DNA from: Pseudomonas plecoglossicida NBRC 103162 = DSM 15088
GTDB taxonomy: Bacteria; Pseudomonadota; Gammaproteobacteria; Pseudomonadales; Pseudomonadaceae
Direction: 5' to 3'
DNA: 64,000 bases
NCBI RefSeq assembly: GCF_000730665.1
Contig: NZ_BBIV01000005.1
Location: 124,001-188,000 of the forward strand
The translations under genes were made by a program, and so were the position numbers. Each line of letters starts with the position of its first letter. The stretch's first letter is position 1. Positions 56,927 to 64,000 of this stretch are shown here, piece after piece. A model generated the notes under the pieces. That model was not told where the DNA came from. It saw only the letters and a list, made by a program, of their open reading frames with translations, and did not search any database.

Positions 56927-58123
56927 TCACTCGCCCGTCTCGGTTGCACGCTCGGGGCGGGTGTCATCCCGCAATTGACGCGCCAGGGCCAGCATCACCA
57001 GAGGCACCACGGCCATCGACAGGGTGATGGCGAGCACCAGCAAATTGTGCACTTGCTGTGTCAGCACCTGATGTTCGATTGCCAACTTGAACACGACGAA
57101 GGCGAATTCGCCGCCAGACGCCAGGACGATGCCCAGGCACAGCGCCTCAGGTCGGGTCAGCCCCCCTGCGTAGCGTCCCAAGGCAAGCAATAATGGCATT
57201 TTGATAGCCACCAACAATAAGGTTAACCCTAAAACCACCCAGGGCATGGAGAACAGCAGGCTAAGGTCAGCGCTCATTCCCACGCCGACGAAGAACAGCC
57301 CGAGCAGCAGGCCCTTGATCGGCTCGATCTGGGTTTCCAGTTCATGGCGGAAGGGCGAGTCGGCCATCAGCACGCCCGCAAGGAATGCGCCCAGGGCCAT
57401 GGACACACCCACATGCTCCATGATCCAGGCAGTGCCCAGGACCACCAGCAATGCCGTGGCCATGGACAGCTCGGGCAGGCCCGAACCGACGGTCCACCTG
57501 AATACCGGGGTCAGCAGGAAACGGCCAAAGATGATCACCACACCGATGCCTACCGCTACCGCCAGCATCGGCCAGTGACGTTCGTCGACAACGTCGACAC
57601 CGCCACCGAGCAACGGCACCACGGCAATCAGCGGGATGGCCGCGATGTCCTGGAACAGCAGGATGGCGATCGCCAGCCGACCGTGGGGCTTGTTCAGGTC
57701 CTTGCGCTCGGCCAGCACCTGTAGGCCAAAGGCGGTGGACGACAGTGCCAGGCCCACGCCCAGGACGATCGCCGCCGCCTTCGACTGATCGAACAGCCAA
57801 TAGGCCAACGCACCGATGATCGCAGCCGAGAGCCCGACCTGCAGCGAACCGATGCCGAACAGTGCCCGGCGCATGGTCCACAGCCGGCGCGGCGAAAGCT
57901 CCAGACCAATCACGAACAGCAACATGACCACGCCCATTTCCGAGAGGCGTGCGACGTTGTCCGGGCTGCCCAGCAGACCGAATACCGATGGACCAATGAG
58001 GATGCCGGCCAGCAGGTAGCCTGGCACTGCACCCATTTTCAAGCGTTGTGCCAGGGGTACCAGAAGGACCACGGCCAACAGAAACACGACTGTCGCCTGT
58101 AACAGGCTTCCATCATGTGGCAT
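56927..58123 (-). CDS. CPA2-family cation:proton antiporter, membrane domain only
   Basis: A 398-residue inner-membrane antiporter with about 12 helices. The conserved LLFVIGLELSPRRLW near 70 and the GVGLALSSTAFGLQVL / LFQDIAAIPLIAVV ion-binding segments near 120-165 place it in the KefB/KefC group, but the C-terminal RCK (TrkA-N) regulatory domain is missing. It is therefore shorter than KefB (about 600). It probably exchanges K+ or Na+ for H+. Confidence 0.88.
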   Translation of the reverse strand: MPHDGSLLQATVVFLLAVVLLVPLAQRLKMGAVPGYLLAGILIGPSVFGLLGSPDNVARLSEMGVVMLLFVIGLELSPRRLWTMRRALFGIGSLQVGLSAAIIGALAYWLFDQSKAAAIVLGVGLALSSTAFGLQVLAERKDLNKPHGRLAIAILLFQDIAAIPLIAVVPLLGGGVDVVDERHWPMLAVAVGIGVVIIFGRFLLTPVFRWTVGSGLPELSMATALLVVLGTAWIMEHVGVSMALGAFLAGVLMADSPFRHELETQIEPIKGLLLGLFFVGVGMSADLSLLFSMPWVVLGLTLLLVAIKMPLLLALGRYAGGLTRPEALCLGIVLASGGEFAFVVFKLAIEHQVLTQQVHNLLVLAITLSMAVVPLVMLALARQLRDDTRPERATETGE

Positions 58124-58159
58124 GGAAGCGACTCCCTGGGTTTTTCATAGGGGCGCGCA

Positions 58160-58978
58160 TCATACGCGCTCAGGGATGACTTTGAAGGGGTAGGCCACAG
58201 GCTTGTATTTGCCGATCTTGCCGCGTTTGGGCAGTTTCACTACCTCGTCGCGGGTGATGTCCTTGTACGGAACCTGGGTCAGCAGGTGACTGATGATGTT
58301 GAGCCTGGCGCGTCGCTTGTCGTCGGAGTGCGCCATGAACCAGGGCGCCCAGGAAGAATCGGATGCGGCGAACATCTCGTCGCGGGCGCGGGTGTATTCG
58401 TCCCAGCGGGTGTAGGACTTGAGGTCCATCGGCGAGAGCTTCCACAGCTTGCGGCCGTCCTTAATACGGTCCTGCAGGCGGCGGGTCTGTTCTTCGGGGC
58501 TGACTTCGAGCCAGTACTTGATGAGGATGATCCCCGACTCGACCATCAGTTTCTCGAGCAGCGGCACCACGGCCAGGAACTTTTCGGACTGCTCTTGCGT
58601 GCAAAAGCCCATGACCCGCTCGACACCGGCGCGGTTGTACCAGCTGCGGTCGAAGATCACCACCTCGCCGGCGGCCGGCAGGTGGTTGAGGTAACGCTGG
58701 GCGTACATCTGGGTCTTTTCCCGCTCGGTCGGTGCAGGCAGCGCCACGGTGCGGAACACGCGGGGGCTGACGCGCTCGGTGAGCGCCTTGATGGTGCCAC
58801 CCTTGCCGGCGCCGTCCCGGCCTTCGAACACGATGCAGACCTTCAGGCCCTTGGCCACCACCCACTCCTGCAGCTTGACCAGCTCCACGTGGAGGTCTTT
58901 CAGCTCTTTCTCGTAGGCCTTGCCGGACAGTTTTTCCGTGGCGGCATCAAGGTCTTTGTGCTTGTGGATCTTGGACAT
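58160..58978 (-). CDS. ppk2: Polyphosphate kinase 2
   Basis: A 272-residue enzyme that uses polyphosphate to phosphorylate nucleotides. Walker A EGRDGAGKGGTIKAL near 52, lid DRSWYNRAGVERVMGF near 113 and Walker-B-like segments fit PPK2. AGGAG lies six bases before the ATG at 58978, which is better than the adjacent GTG. Nucleotide preference (GDP or ADP) cannot be read. Confidence 0.92.
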   Translation of the reverse strand: MSKIHKHKDLDAATEKLSGKAYEKELKDLHVELVKLQEWVVAKGLKVCIVFEGRDGAGKGGTIKALTERVSPRVFRTVALPAPTEREKTQMYAQRYLNHLPAAGEVVIFDRSWYNRAGVERVMGFCTQEQSEKFLAVVPLLEKLMVESGIILIKYWLEVSPEEQTRRLQDRIKDGRKLWKLSPMDLKSYTRWDEYTRARDEMFAASDSSWAPWFMAHSDDKRRARLNIISHLLTQVPYKDITRDEVVKLPKRGKIGKYKPVAYPFKVIPERV

Positions 58979-59199
58979 CACATGCTCCTGACTGCGACTG
59001 AAGAGTCATTATGGTCGATCCACGAAGATTAGCCGTTTCGCTTGTAAGCGCAGCGTGATGTGCATCAACCGGGAGAGCGCGGGATATAAGTCCAGGAAAA
59101 CGATTGATTCAAATCAAAAATAATTTTTGAGGCGCTGGCGCACGCCATTGCGGCGAGCCAGCAGCCAGGGGCAGCAGGACGCGGCCCCTGGTGCGAATA

Positions 59200-60315
59200 T
59201 CAGCCGAGCACCTTGCCGGCCACGGCATCGACCGCGTCCTTGGTAATGGCAACGATCTTCTCGGCATCCTCCTGGGTGAGCACCAGCGGTGGGGCAAAAC
59301 CAAGAATGTCACCATGCGGCATGGCCCGGGCGATCATCCCTCGTTCCAAGCACGCCGCCGACACCTGCGGCCCGACCTTGAGCGCCGGGTCGAACGCCCG
59401 GGCGATGTCTCCGGTGGTATTGCCTGGCCGCGCGGCATCGAGGCCGGCGGCGATACCTTCGACCACGGCCTTCTCGCCTTCGAGAAAATGCTGCGGCGGC
59501 TTGCCCAGGTACACCGTGCGCGACAGCGGGCAGTGGTAGCGCTTGTAGCAGCCGGCGATCTCGAAGAAGGTGCCCGCCCCGCGACTGAATGGCGAGTCGT
59601 CCCAGGTCAGGTGCGGCGCACTGGCGTCGGCGCCGGTCGGCAACAGTGGGACGATGGCCGGGTAGTCGCCGCCATGGCCATCGACGCCGAGAATGCCGCT
59701 GCGGTAGATCTCCGCCACCAGCTCGTTCTTGCGCATGCCCGGCTCGATGCGTTCGAGAATGCACCCGTGCATCTGTTCGACGATGCGCGCGGCGATGCGC
59801 ATGTAGGCGATTTCCTGCGGCGACTTGACCGCCCGCTGCCAGTTGACCAGTCCGGCGGCATCGCTGAAACGCGCCTGCGGCAGGTGCTTGCACAGGGCCT
59901 GGTAGGCCGCGGCGCTGAAATAGTAGTTGTCCATCTCCACGCCGATGCGCAGGCCGCCCCAGCCCTTGGCCAGAATCACCGCCTGGCACAGGTAGTCCAT
60001 CGGATGGCGCTCGCGCGACTGCACATAGATGTCCGGGTAGCCGACGATGTTGTCGTGCTGCATGAAAACCGTGCGCTTGGCGCCATTGGCGTCCTGGCCA
60101 CGACCAAACCAGATCGGCTCGCCATCGAGCGCCAGCAGCACGCACTGGTGCACGTAGAACGACCAGCCGTCGTAGCCCGTCAGCCAGGCCATGTTCGATG
60201 GGTCGGTAACCAGCAGCAACTCGAGGCCTTGCGCCTGCATGGCGGCGCGGGTCTTGGCCAGGCGCTGGGCGTATTCCTGCCGGCTGAACGGCAGGTTGAC
60301 CACTGTTTGTGACAT
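59200..60315 (-). pseudogene. Chimeric ORF: ectoine hydrolase DoeA/EutD fused to class III aminotransferase tail
   Basis: Residues 1 to about 307 match ectoine hydrolase (M24 creatinase fold): PSNMAWLTGYDGWSFYVHQ, RTVFMQHDNIVGYPDIYVQS, GVEMDNYYFSAAAYQAL, GGDYPAIVPLLPTGADASAP, FEIAGCYKRYHCPLSRTVYL. After GNTTGDIARAF (around 59395) the sequence changes to an aminotransferase C-terminus: ALKVGPQVSAACLERGMIAR, AMPHGDILGFAPPL. The last roughly 80 DoeA residues and the first 350 or so of the transaminase are missing, as from an in-frame deletion. The frame is open (371 residues, AAGGG before the ATG), but ectoine hydrolysis is doubtful because the fold is incomplete. Confidence 0.8.
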
Positions 60316-60351
60316 ACGGATGCCCTTCTTGTGAGTGGATTGCAAATGGCT

Positions 60352-61344
60352 TCAGCTGAGAAACGCCAGGCCCTTGTTGGCGGCGACTGCGCGTTCGAAG
60401 GCCAGGTTGGCGATGGCGGTGTCCTGGGCGCCGGTGCCGGTCAGGTCGCACAGCGTGACCTCATCGGCACTCACCCGGCCCGGTTGCAGGCCGGCAATGA
60501 TCTGGCCCAGTTCGCAGTGACCGGCCTGTTCACCAACCGCGCCGGCACGCAAGGCGTGGTGCAGTTCGCCCAGTACCCGGGTCTGGCTCAGGCGGTCGGC
60601 GACGTAGCGGTCGAGCCGGGCCAGGGCCGTGGGTGCGATTTCATTCTTGTGCTCGGCGTCCGAGCCCATGGCGGTGATATGCAGGCCGGGCTGCAGGTGA
60701 TGCGGCTGGATCAACGGCGTGCGGCTTGGGGTGCAGGTGATAGCGATGTCGACCGCCTGCATGGCTTGGTCGACACTGTCGCAAGCCTGCAGCTGCAAGC
60801 GCCCATCGCGCCCGAGTTCGTCACACAACGCCGCGGTCTTGTCCGCATCGCGGCCCCAGACCTTGACCTGCTCGATCGGCCGCACCAGGCGCAGTGCCTG
60901 CAGTTGCAGGCGCGCCTGCTCACCGCTGCCGATCAGCGCCACCCGGCGGCTGTCCTGACGCGACAGCCAGCGTGCGGCCCCGGCGCCCGCCGCAGCAGTG
61001 CGCACGGCAGTGAGGTAACCGTTGTCGAGAAGCAAGGCATCGAGCAGGCCGGTGCGTGCCGACAGCAGCATCATCATGCCGTTGAGGCTGGGCAGGCCAA
61101 GCTTGGGGTTGTCGAAGAAGCCCGGGCTGACCTTGATTGCGAAGCGCTCCAGCCCTGGCAGGTAAGCAGTCTTCACGTCCACTTCGCCATTGTGCTCAGG
61201 CACGTCCAGACGCAGGATCGGTGGCATCGCCACCTGGGCCGTGGCGAGCAGGGCAAAGGCCTGTTCGATGGCATCGACCGCGGCGCAGTCCAGGGTGATG
61301 CAGCTACGCAAGTCGGCTTCGCTGAGCAAGGTGATGGCCGGCAT
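60352..61344 (-). CDS. eutC: Ectoine utilization protein EutC, ornithine cyclodeaminase family
   Basis: A 330-residue NAD-dependent protein of the ornithine cyclodeaminase/mu-crystallin family, EutC subgroup. Visible motifs: MPPILRLDVPEHNGEVDVKT, YLPGLERFAIKVSPGFFDN, LGLPSLNGMMMLLSARTGL, RTAAAGAGAARWL and the Rossmann loop LIGSGEQARLQLQALRLV near 135. In ectoine operons it follows eutB and precedes eutD/doeA, exactly as here. Intact; its own chemistry is not well defined. Confidence 0.83.
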   Translation of the reverse strand: MPAITLLSEADLRSCITLDCAAVDAIEQAFALLATAQVAMPPILRLDVPEHNGEVDVKTAYLPGLERFAIKVSPGFFDNPKLGLPSLNGMMMLLSARTGLLDALLLDNGYLTAVRTAAAGAGAARWLSRQDSRRVALIGSGEQARLQLQALRLVRPIEQVKVWGRDADKTAALCDELGRDGRLQLQACDSVDQAMQAVDIAITCTPSRTPLIQPHHLQPGLHITAMGSDAEHKNEIAPTALARLDRYVADRLSQTRVLGELHHALRAGAVGEQAGHCELGQIIAGLQPGRVSADEVTLCDLTGTGAQDTAIANLAFERAVAANKGLAFLS

Positions 61345-61377
61345 TGGAAATACCTCCAGTGAGGGAAAGGTGAGTAC

Positions 61378-62349
61378 TCAGGCGTCGCCGCCATTGAGCA
61401 CGCGCAGGTGCTGCGCGCTGTCGACGTTGCGCCCGCTGACCACCACCACGACCGGGCCACTGGCGGTTACCAGGCCGTCGAGCAGCGCAGCGATGCCCAC
61501 CGCGCCGGCGCCCTCGAGCACCAGCCGTTCGTGCTGGTAGGCATGGCGCATGCCGTTGGCGATCGAGGCCTCCGACAGCAAGTGGATCTGGTCGAGCAGG
61601 CGTCGGGTCATGGCCAGGGTGTACTGGTTGTCCAGGCCGATGCCGCCACCGAGCGAGTCGGCCAGGGTCGGCAACTCCTCGACCTCGACCGGGCTGCCGG
61701 CCTGCAGGCTGGCATTCATCGCGGCACCACGCTGCATGCTGATGCCGTGGGTGGTGATCGCCGGGTTGATGCTTTTCAGTGCCAGCGCCACGCCGGCGAA
61801 CAGGCCACCACCGGAGAGCGGGATCAGTACCTGTTCGACTTCGGGCAACTGCTCGATGATTTCCAGGCCCAAGGTGCCTTGGCCGGCGATGACCTGGGGG
61901 TGGTCGAACGGTGGGACCAACGCTGCGCCGTGATCGGCGCTGTACTGCAGTGCGGCTTGCTGCGCATCGTCCTGGGACTGGCCGGCGATGCACACTTCGG
62001 CGCCCAGTTCACGGATGGCCCGGACCTTGTTGTCCGGTACCAGTCCAGAAAGAAACACGGTCGCCTTCACCCCCAGTTGCGCCGCCACATGGGCGACCGC
62101 CCGGCCATGATTGCCGGTCGAGGCAGTGACCACGCCACGTGAGCGTTGCTCGGGGCCGAGGGCGGCGATGGCATTGCTGGCACCGCGCAGCTTGAAGCTG
62201 CCAGTGGTCTGCAGCGCTTCAAGCTTCAGGTAGACCGGCGTACCCAGGCGACGCGACAAGCTGGGTGACAGCTCCAGCGGCGTGCGGCGCACGAGGCCAT
62301 GGATACGCTGGCGGGCAAGATAGAGATCGTGAAGCGAGAGCGCTGACAT
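61378..62349 (-). CDS. eutB: Hydroxyectoine utilization dehydratase EutB, PLP-dependent
   Basis: A 323-residue threonine/serine dehydratase-like enzyme. PLP lysine in TTGSFKLRGASNAI near 53, TASTGNHGRAVAHVAAQLGV near 76, glycine loop IPLSGGGLFAGVALAL near 178, and LEGAGAVGIAALL near 282. It has the EutB-type end VVVVVSGRNVDSAQHLRVLN. It is thought to act on a hydroxyectoine breakdown product. Intact and first of the remaining eutBC-doeA' run. The upstream 108 bp carry ATCGTGAC (62350-62357) and GTCACGAT (62404-62411), a separated inverted repeat that may be an operator. Confidence 0.83.
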   Translation of the reverse strand: MSALSLHDLYLARQRIHGLVRRTPLELSPSLSRRLGTPVYLKLEALQTTGSFKLRGASNAIAALGPEQRSRGVVTASTGNHGRAVAHVAAQLGVKATVFLSGLVPDNKVRAIRELGAEVCIAGQSQDDAQQAALQYSADHGAALVPPFDHPQVIAGQGTLGLEIIEQLPEVEQVLIPLSGGGLFAGVALALKSINPAITTHGISMQRGAAMNASLQAGSPVEVEELPTLADSLGGGIGLDNQYTLAMTRRLLDQIHLLSEASIANGMRHAYQHERLVLEGAGAVGIAALLDGLVTASGPVVVVVSGRNVDSAQHLRVLNGGDA

Positions 62350-62457
62350 GATCGTGACCCAACAAGTGACCTGATGTTGGGCGGAGTGTATGAGGCGAAA
62401 ATTGTCACGATGAATGTACTAGGGCAATTTGCCTGAGATTTTGTCTTGCCCGGCCAT

Positions 62458-62763
62458 TCAAAGCTCATGGATCTGCGGGTACTGCCCGAACAGCTCGCGC
62501 ATATCGCCCAGGGCCTGGCGCAGTTTGGCCTCGGAACACTCGGCACCCACGCACAAGCGCACCGCTCGCGGTCGCGGTGTGCCGCGCACCAAGAACGGCT
62601 CCGGCGGCGTGACCGCGATCTGCCGGCGGCGCAAGGCCCGCACCAGGCTGTCCACCTCCCAGCGCTCGGGAATGTTCAGCCACGCGCCCAGTGCATGGGG
62701 ATGCTGACCGCGCAGATAGTCACCGGCCTGGGCAGCAAGTTCGATCACTACCCGTCGCAGTTG
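62458..62763 (-). pseudogene. 3' fragment of MocR-type regulator EnuR
   Basis: The last roughly 100 codons of a GntR/MocR regulator with aminotransferase-like domain (LAAQAGDYLRGQHPHALGAW, LNIPERWEVDSLVRALRRR, ITPPEPFLVRG-like VTPPEPFLVRG, CVGAECSEAKLRQAL). Homology stops at about 62763, where a TGA interrupts the frame. The DNA-binding N-terminus and most of the PLP domain are gone. EnuR normally controls ectoine/hydroxyectoine genes, fitting the position in front of eutB. Too short to work. Confidence 0.78.
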
Positions 62764-63087
62764 TCAGGCGGCCAGCAACAGCGTGTGGCGATAGCCCGGG
62801 CGCTGGCGATGCGGCCAAAAGTGATGCTGTTCGACGAAGTGACCTCGGCGCTGGACCCGGAGCTGTGTGGCGAGGTGCTGAACGTGATTCGCCGCCTGGG
62901 CAGCGAGCACAACCTGACCATGCTGATGGTGACGCACCAGATGGGCTTTGCCCGGGAGTTCGCCGATCGCGTGTGCTTCTTCTATAAAGGCCAGATCCAT
63001 GAACAGGGGACGCCGGCGCAGATCTATGAAAACCCGCAACAGGAGCGTACCCGGGCGTTCTTGAGTGCCGTGCGCGAGGCCAACTGA
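62740..63087 (+). pseudogene. 3' fragment of ectoine ABC transporter ATPase EhuA
   Basis: From about 62740 the + strand encodes the last half of an amino-acid-type ABC ATPase: signature YPSQLSGGQQQRVAIARALA, Walker B VMLFDEVTSALDPELCG, H-switch MLMVTHQMGFAREFADRVCF, and the tail IHEQGTPAQIYENPQQERTR. Walker A and the first 110 or so residues are missing. The fragment abuts the EnuR fragment head to head. None of the other transporter genes (ehuB, C, D) follow. Confidence 0.8.
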
Positions 63088-63291
63088 ACGACGATTGCCG
63101 TTTCAGTCTGCACATCAGTGAGCGATCGAGTGGCAGCGCTGCTCGATCGCTTGCGTGAACGGTTGCGGGGCGCGCCAGCACATTGGTTCAGGAATTTCTG
63201 AACTAATTATTTTCCCGCAGCGATTTATCCCTCCCCGCACATCCCACCAGAATCGCTTCACGACAATCACAATAACCGTGAGGCCACTCCC
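63088..63291. other. Intergenic spacer after the ehuA fragment
   Basis: 204 bp with a hairpin-like GCTGCTCGATCGC region at about 63138-63150 and an A/T-rich patch (TTCTGAACTAATTATTTTCC near 63197) that could serve as a promoter for the NTF2-like gene. No gene seen. Confidence 0.35.
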
Positions 63292-63681
63292 GTGGACCAG
63301 ACACTCCAGGTACGGCAAGCTGCCGCCGACCTCGTATCCGCCTTCGCCAGCAACGACACCGCCCGCTACTTCGCCTGCTTCAGCGAAGACGCCACCTTCC
63401 TCTTCCATACCTTGCCGCACCCCTTGCTGTCGCGCCGCGCCTACGAAGAACTCTGGGCCCAGTGGCAGGCCGAAGGCTTCGCCGTGCTCGGCTGTGTGTC
63501 GAGCAATACCCAGGTAAGCCTGCATGGTGACGTGGCGATCTTCATGCACGATGTCGCCACGCACATCCGCATCGCCGGTGAGGAACACCAGCTGAGCGAG
63601 CGCGAGACCATCGTCTTGCGCCGCCAGGGCGAACGCTGGCTGGCCTGCCACGAGCACCTGTCGGTATTCAGCGCAGCCTGA
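63292..63681 (+). CDS. NTF2-like (SnoaL/DUF4440-type) protein
   Basis: A 129-residue small alpha+beta barrel protein. Start is GTG at 63292 with GAGG about nine bases upstream. The cone-fold pattern is visible: AAADLVSAFASNDTARYFAC, FSEDATFLFHTLPHPLLSRR, DVAIFMHDVATHIRIAGEEH and RRQGERWLACHEHLSVF. It may be an enzyme or ligand-binding protein; its substrate is unknown. It is followed by the permease gene, 91 bp away, possibly as one unit. Confidence 0.75.
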   Translation: MDQTLQVRQAAADLVSAFASNDTARYFACFSEDATFLFHTLPHPLLSRRAYEELWAQWQAEGFAVLGCVSSNTQVSLHGDVAIFMHDVATHIRIAGEEHQLSERETIVLRRQGERWLACHEHLSVFSAA

Positions 63682-63772
63682 CCCCTTTCACGCGGCCCTG
63701 CCGCCCTGCCATCGCACCCACAATAGGGCCCGTGCCGCGCACCGGCCTACAACTACGCGCTGGAGCCTCACC

Positions 63773-64000
63773 ATGAGCCACTCGACCGGTATCGAGACCA
63801 ACGGCGTCGAACAGATCCCCGACGATCAACGCGACGCCTCCCCGCTGGACCTGTTCCGCCTGATCTTCGGCGGTGCCAATACATTCGCCACCGCGGTGCT
63901 GGGGAGCTTCCCGGTATTGTTCGGCCTGTCGTTCCAGACCGGCGTCTGGGCCATTCTGCTCGGTGTCGGCGTGGGGGCGCTGATCCTGGCGCCGATGGGC
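63773..64000 (+). CDS. Cytosine/purine permease-family (NCS1) transporter, 5' end only
   Basis: The first 76 codons of a membrane transporter, cut by the right edge. After a charged cytosolic N-terminus (SPLDLFRLIFGGANTFATAV) come the first helices LGSFPVLFGLSFQTGVWAIL and VGVGALILAPMG. The GGANTF and LGxxPVxxGLxxxxG features fit NCS1 cytosine permeases. GGAG lies about eight bases before the ATG. Confidence 0.75.
   Translation, partial: MSHSTGIETNGVEQIPDDQRDASPLDLFRLIFGGANTFATAVLGSFPVLFGLSFQTGVWAILLGVGVGALILAPMG

Noticed and set aside
59200..60315. Genuine bifunctional hydrolase-transaminase
   Set aside because: The transaminase part lacks the PLP-lysine domain and DoeA lacks its C-terminal fold, so two activities cannot be present.
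62446..62739. N-terminal part of the long + strand frame before the ehuA fragment
   Set aside because: This stretch is antisense to the EnuR fragment and shows no ABC ATPase homology; the ATPase similarity starts only near 62740.

Overview
This 64-kb window is GC-rich chromosomal DNA of a fluorescent Pseudomonas. Gene content and order (hprA-rsmC, mqo, hpt/upp-uraA, hemH, phrB cluster, murI-moeB-prmC-prfA-hemA, lolB-ispE-tRNA-Gln-prs-rplY-pth-ychF) and the Pseudomonas-type REP repeats with an inner GCCGGCTTGCCGGC-like core point to the P. putida group. The assignment rests on recognition of proteins and synteny from memory; no search was run.

Layout. 1-4.2 kb: 5' part of an OmpA-type glycine-zipper lipoprotein, an MBL hydrolase, a mazEF toxin-antitoxin pair, and a histidine kinase/TPR response regulator pair. 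4.3-12.6 kb: a large MalT/LAL-type LuxR regulator, an outer-membrane DUF1329/DUF1302 pair and a fatty acyl-CoA ligase, probably one lipid or ester uptake module. 12.7-24.9 kb: housekeeping genes (hprA, rsmC, a riboswitch-controlled manganese exporter, M48 protease, YedK, an acyltransferase, mqo, several small unknown genes, hpt). 25-28 kb: upp-uraA and hemH. 28.1-34.3 kb: a probable light-stress cluster (TIGR01777 protein, FAD oxidoreductase, DUF523/DUF1722 protein, a LitR/CarH-like MerR regulator, photolyase, SDR) with two related TGTACA-containing inverted-repeat elements in front of its transcription units. 34.3-39.7 kb: pagL and a tightly overlapping murI-moeB-prmC-prfA-hemA operon.

39.7-43.4 kb is an accessory insertion between hemA and the TPR-lolB-ispE operon. 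It carries an orphan hcp, a predicted membrane-active type VI effector whose last 45 or so codons are out of frame by one base, two diverged copies of a small membrane protein that look like immunity proteins, and an unknown small gene. 43.4-50.2 kb: TPR lipoprotein, lolB, ispE, tRNA-Gln, prs, rplY, pth, ychF. 50.3-59 kb: SulP transporter, a four-gene efflux operon, a CPA2 antiporter and ppk2. 59.2-63.1 kb: a decaying ectoine catabolism locus. eutB and eutC are intact, but doeA/eutD is fused in frame to the tail of a class III aminotransferase, and the tails of enuR and ehuA abut head to head after an apparent deletion. 63.3-64 kb: an NTF2-like protein and the 5' end of a cytosine-permease-like transporter.

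The two most notable discoveries are the Hcp/effector/tandem-immunity island and the ectoine-locus scar with its chimeric DoeA-aminotransferase ORF. The conserved operator-like elements in the photolyase cluster come third.
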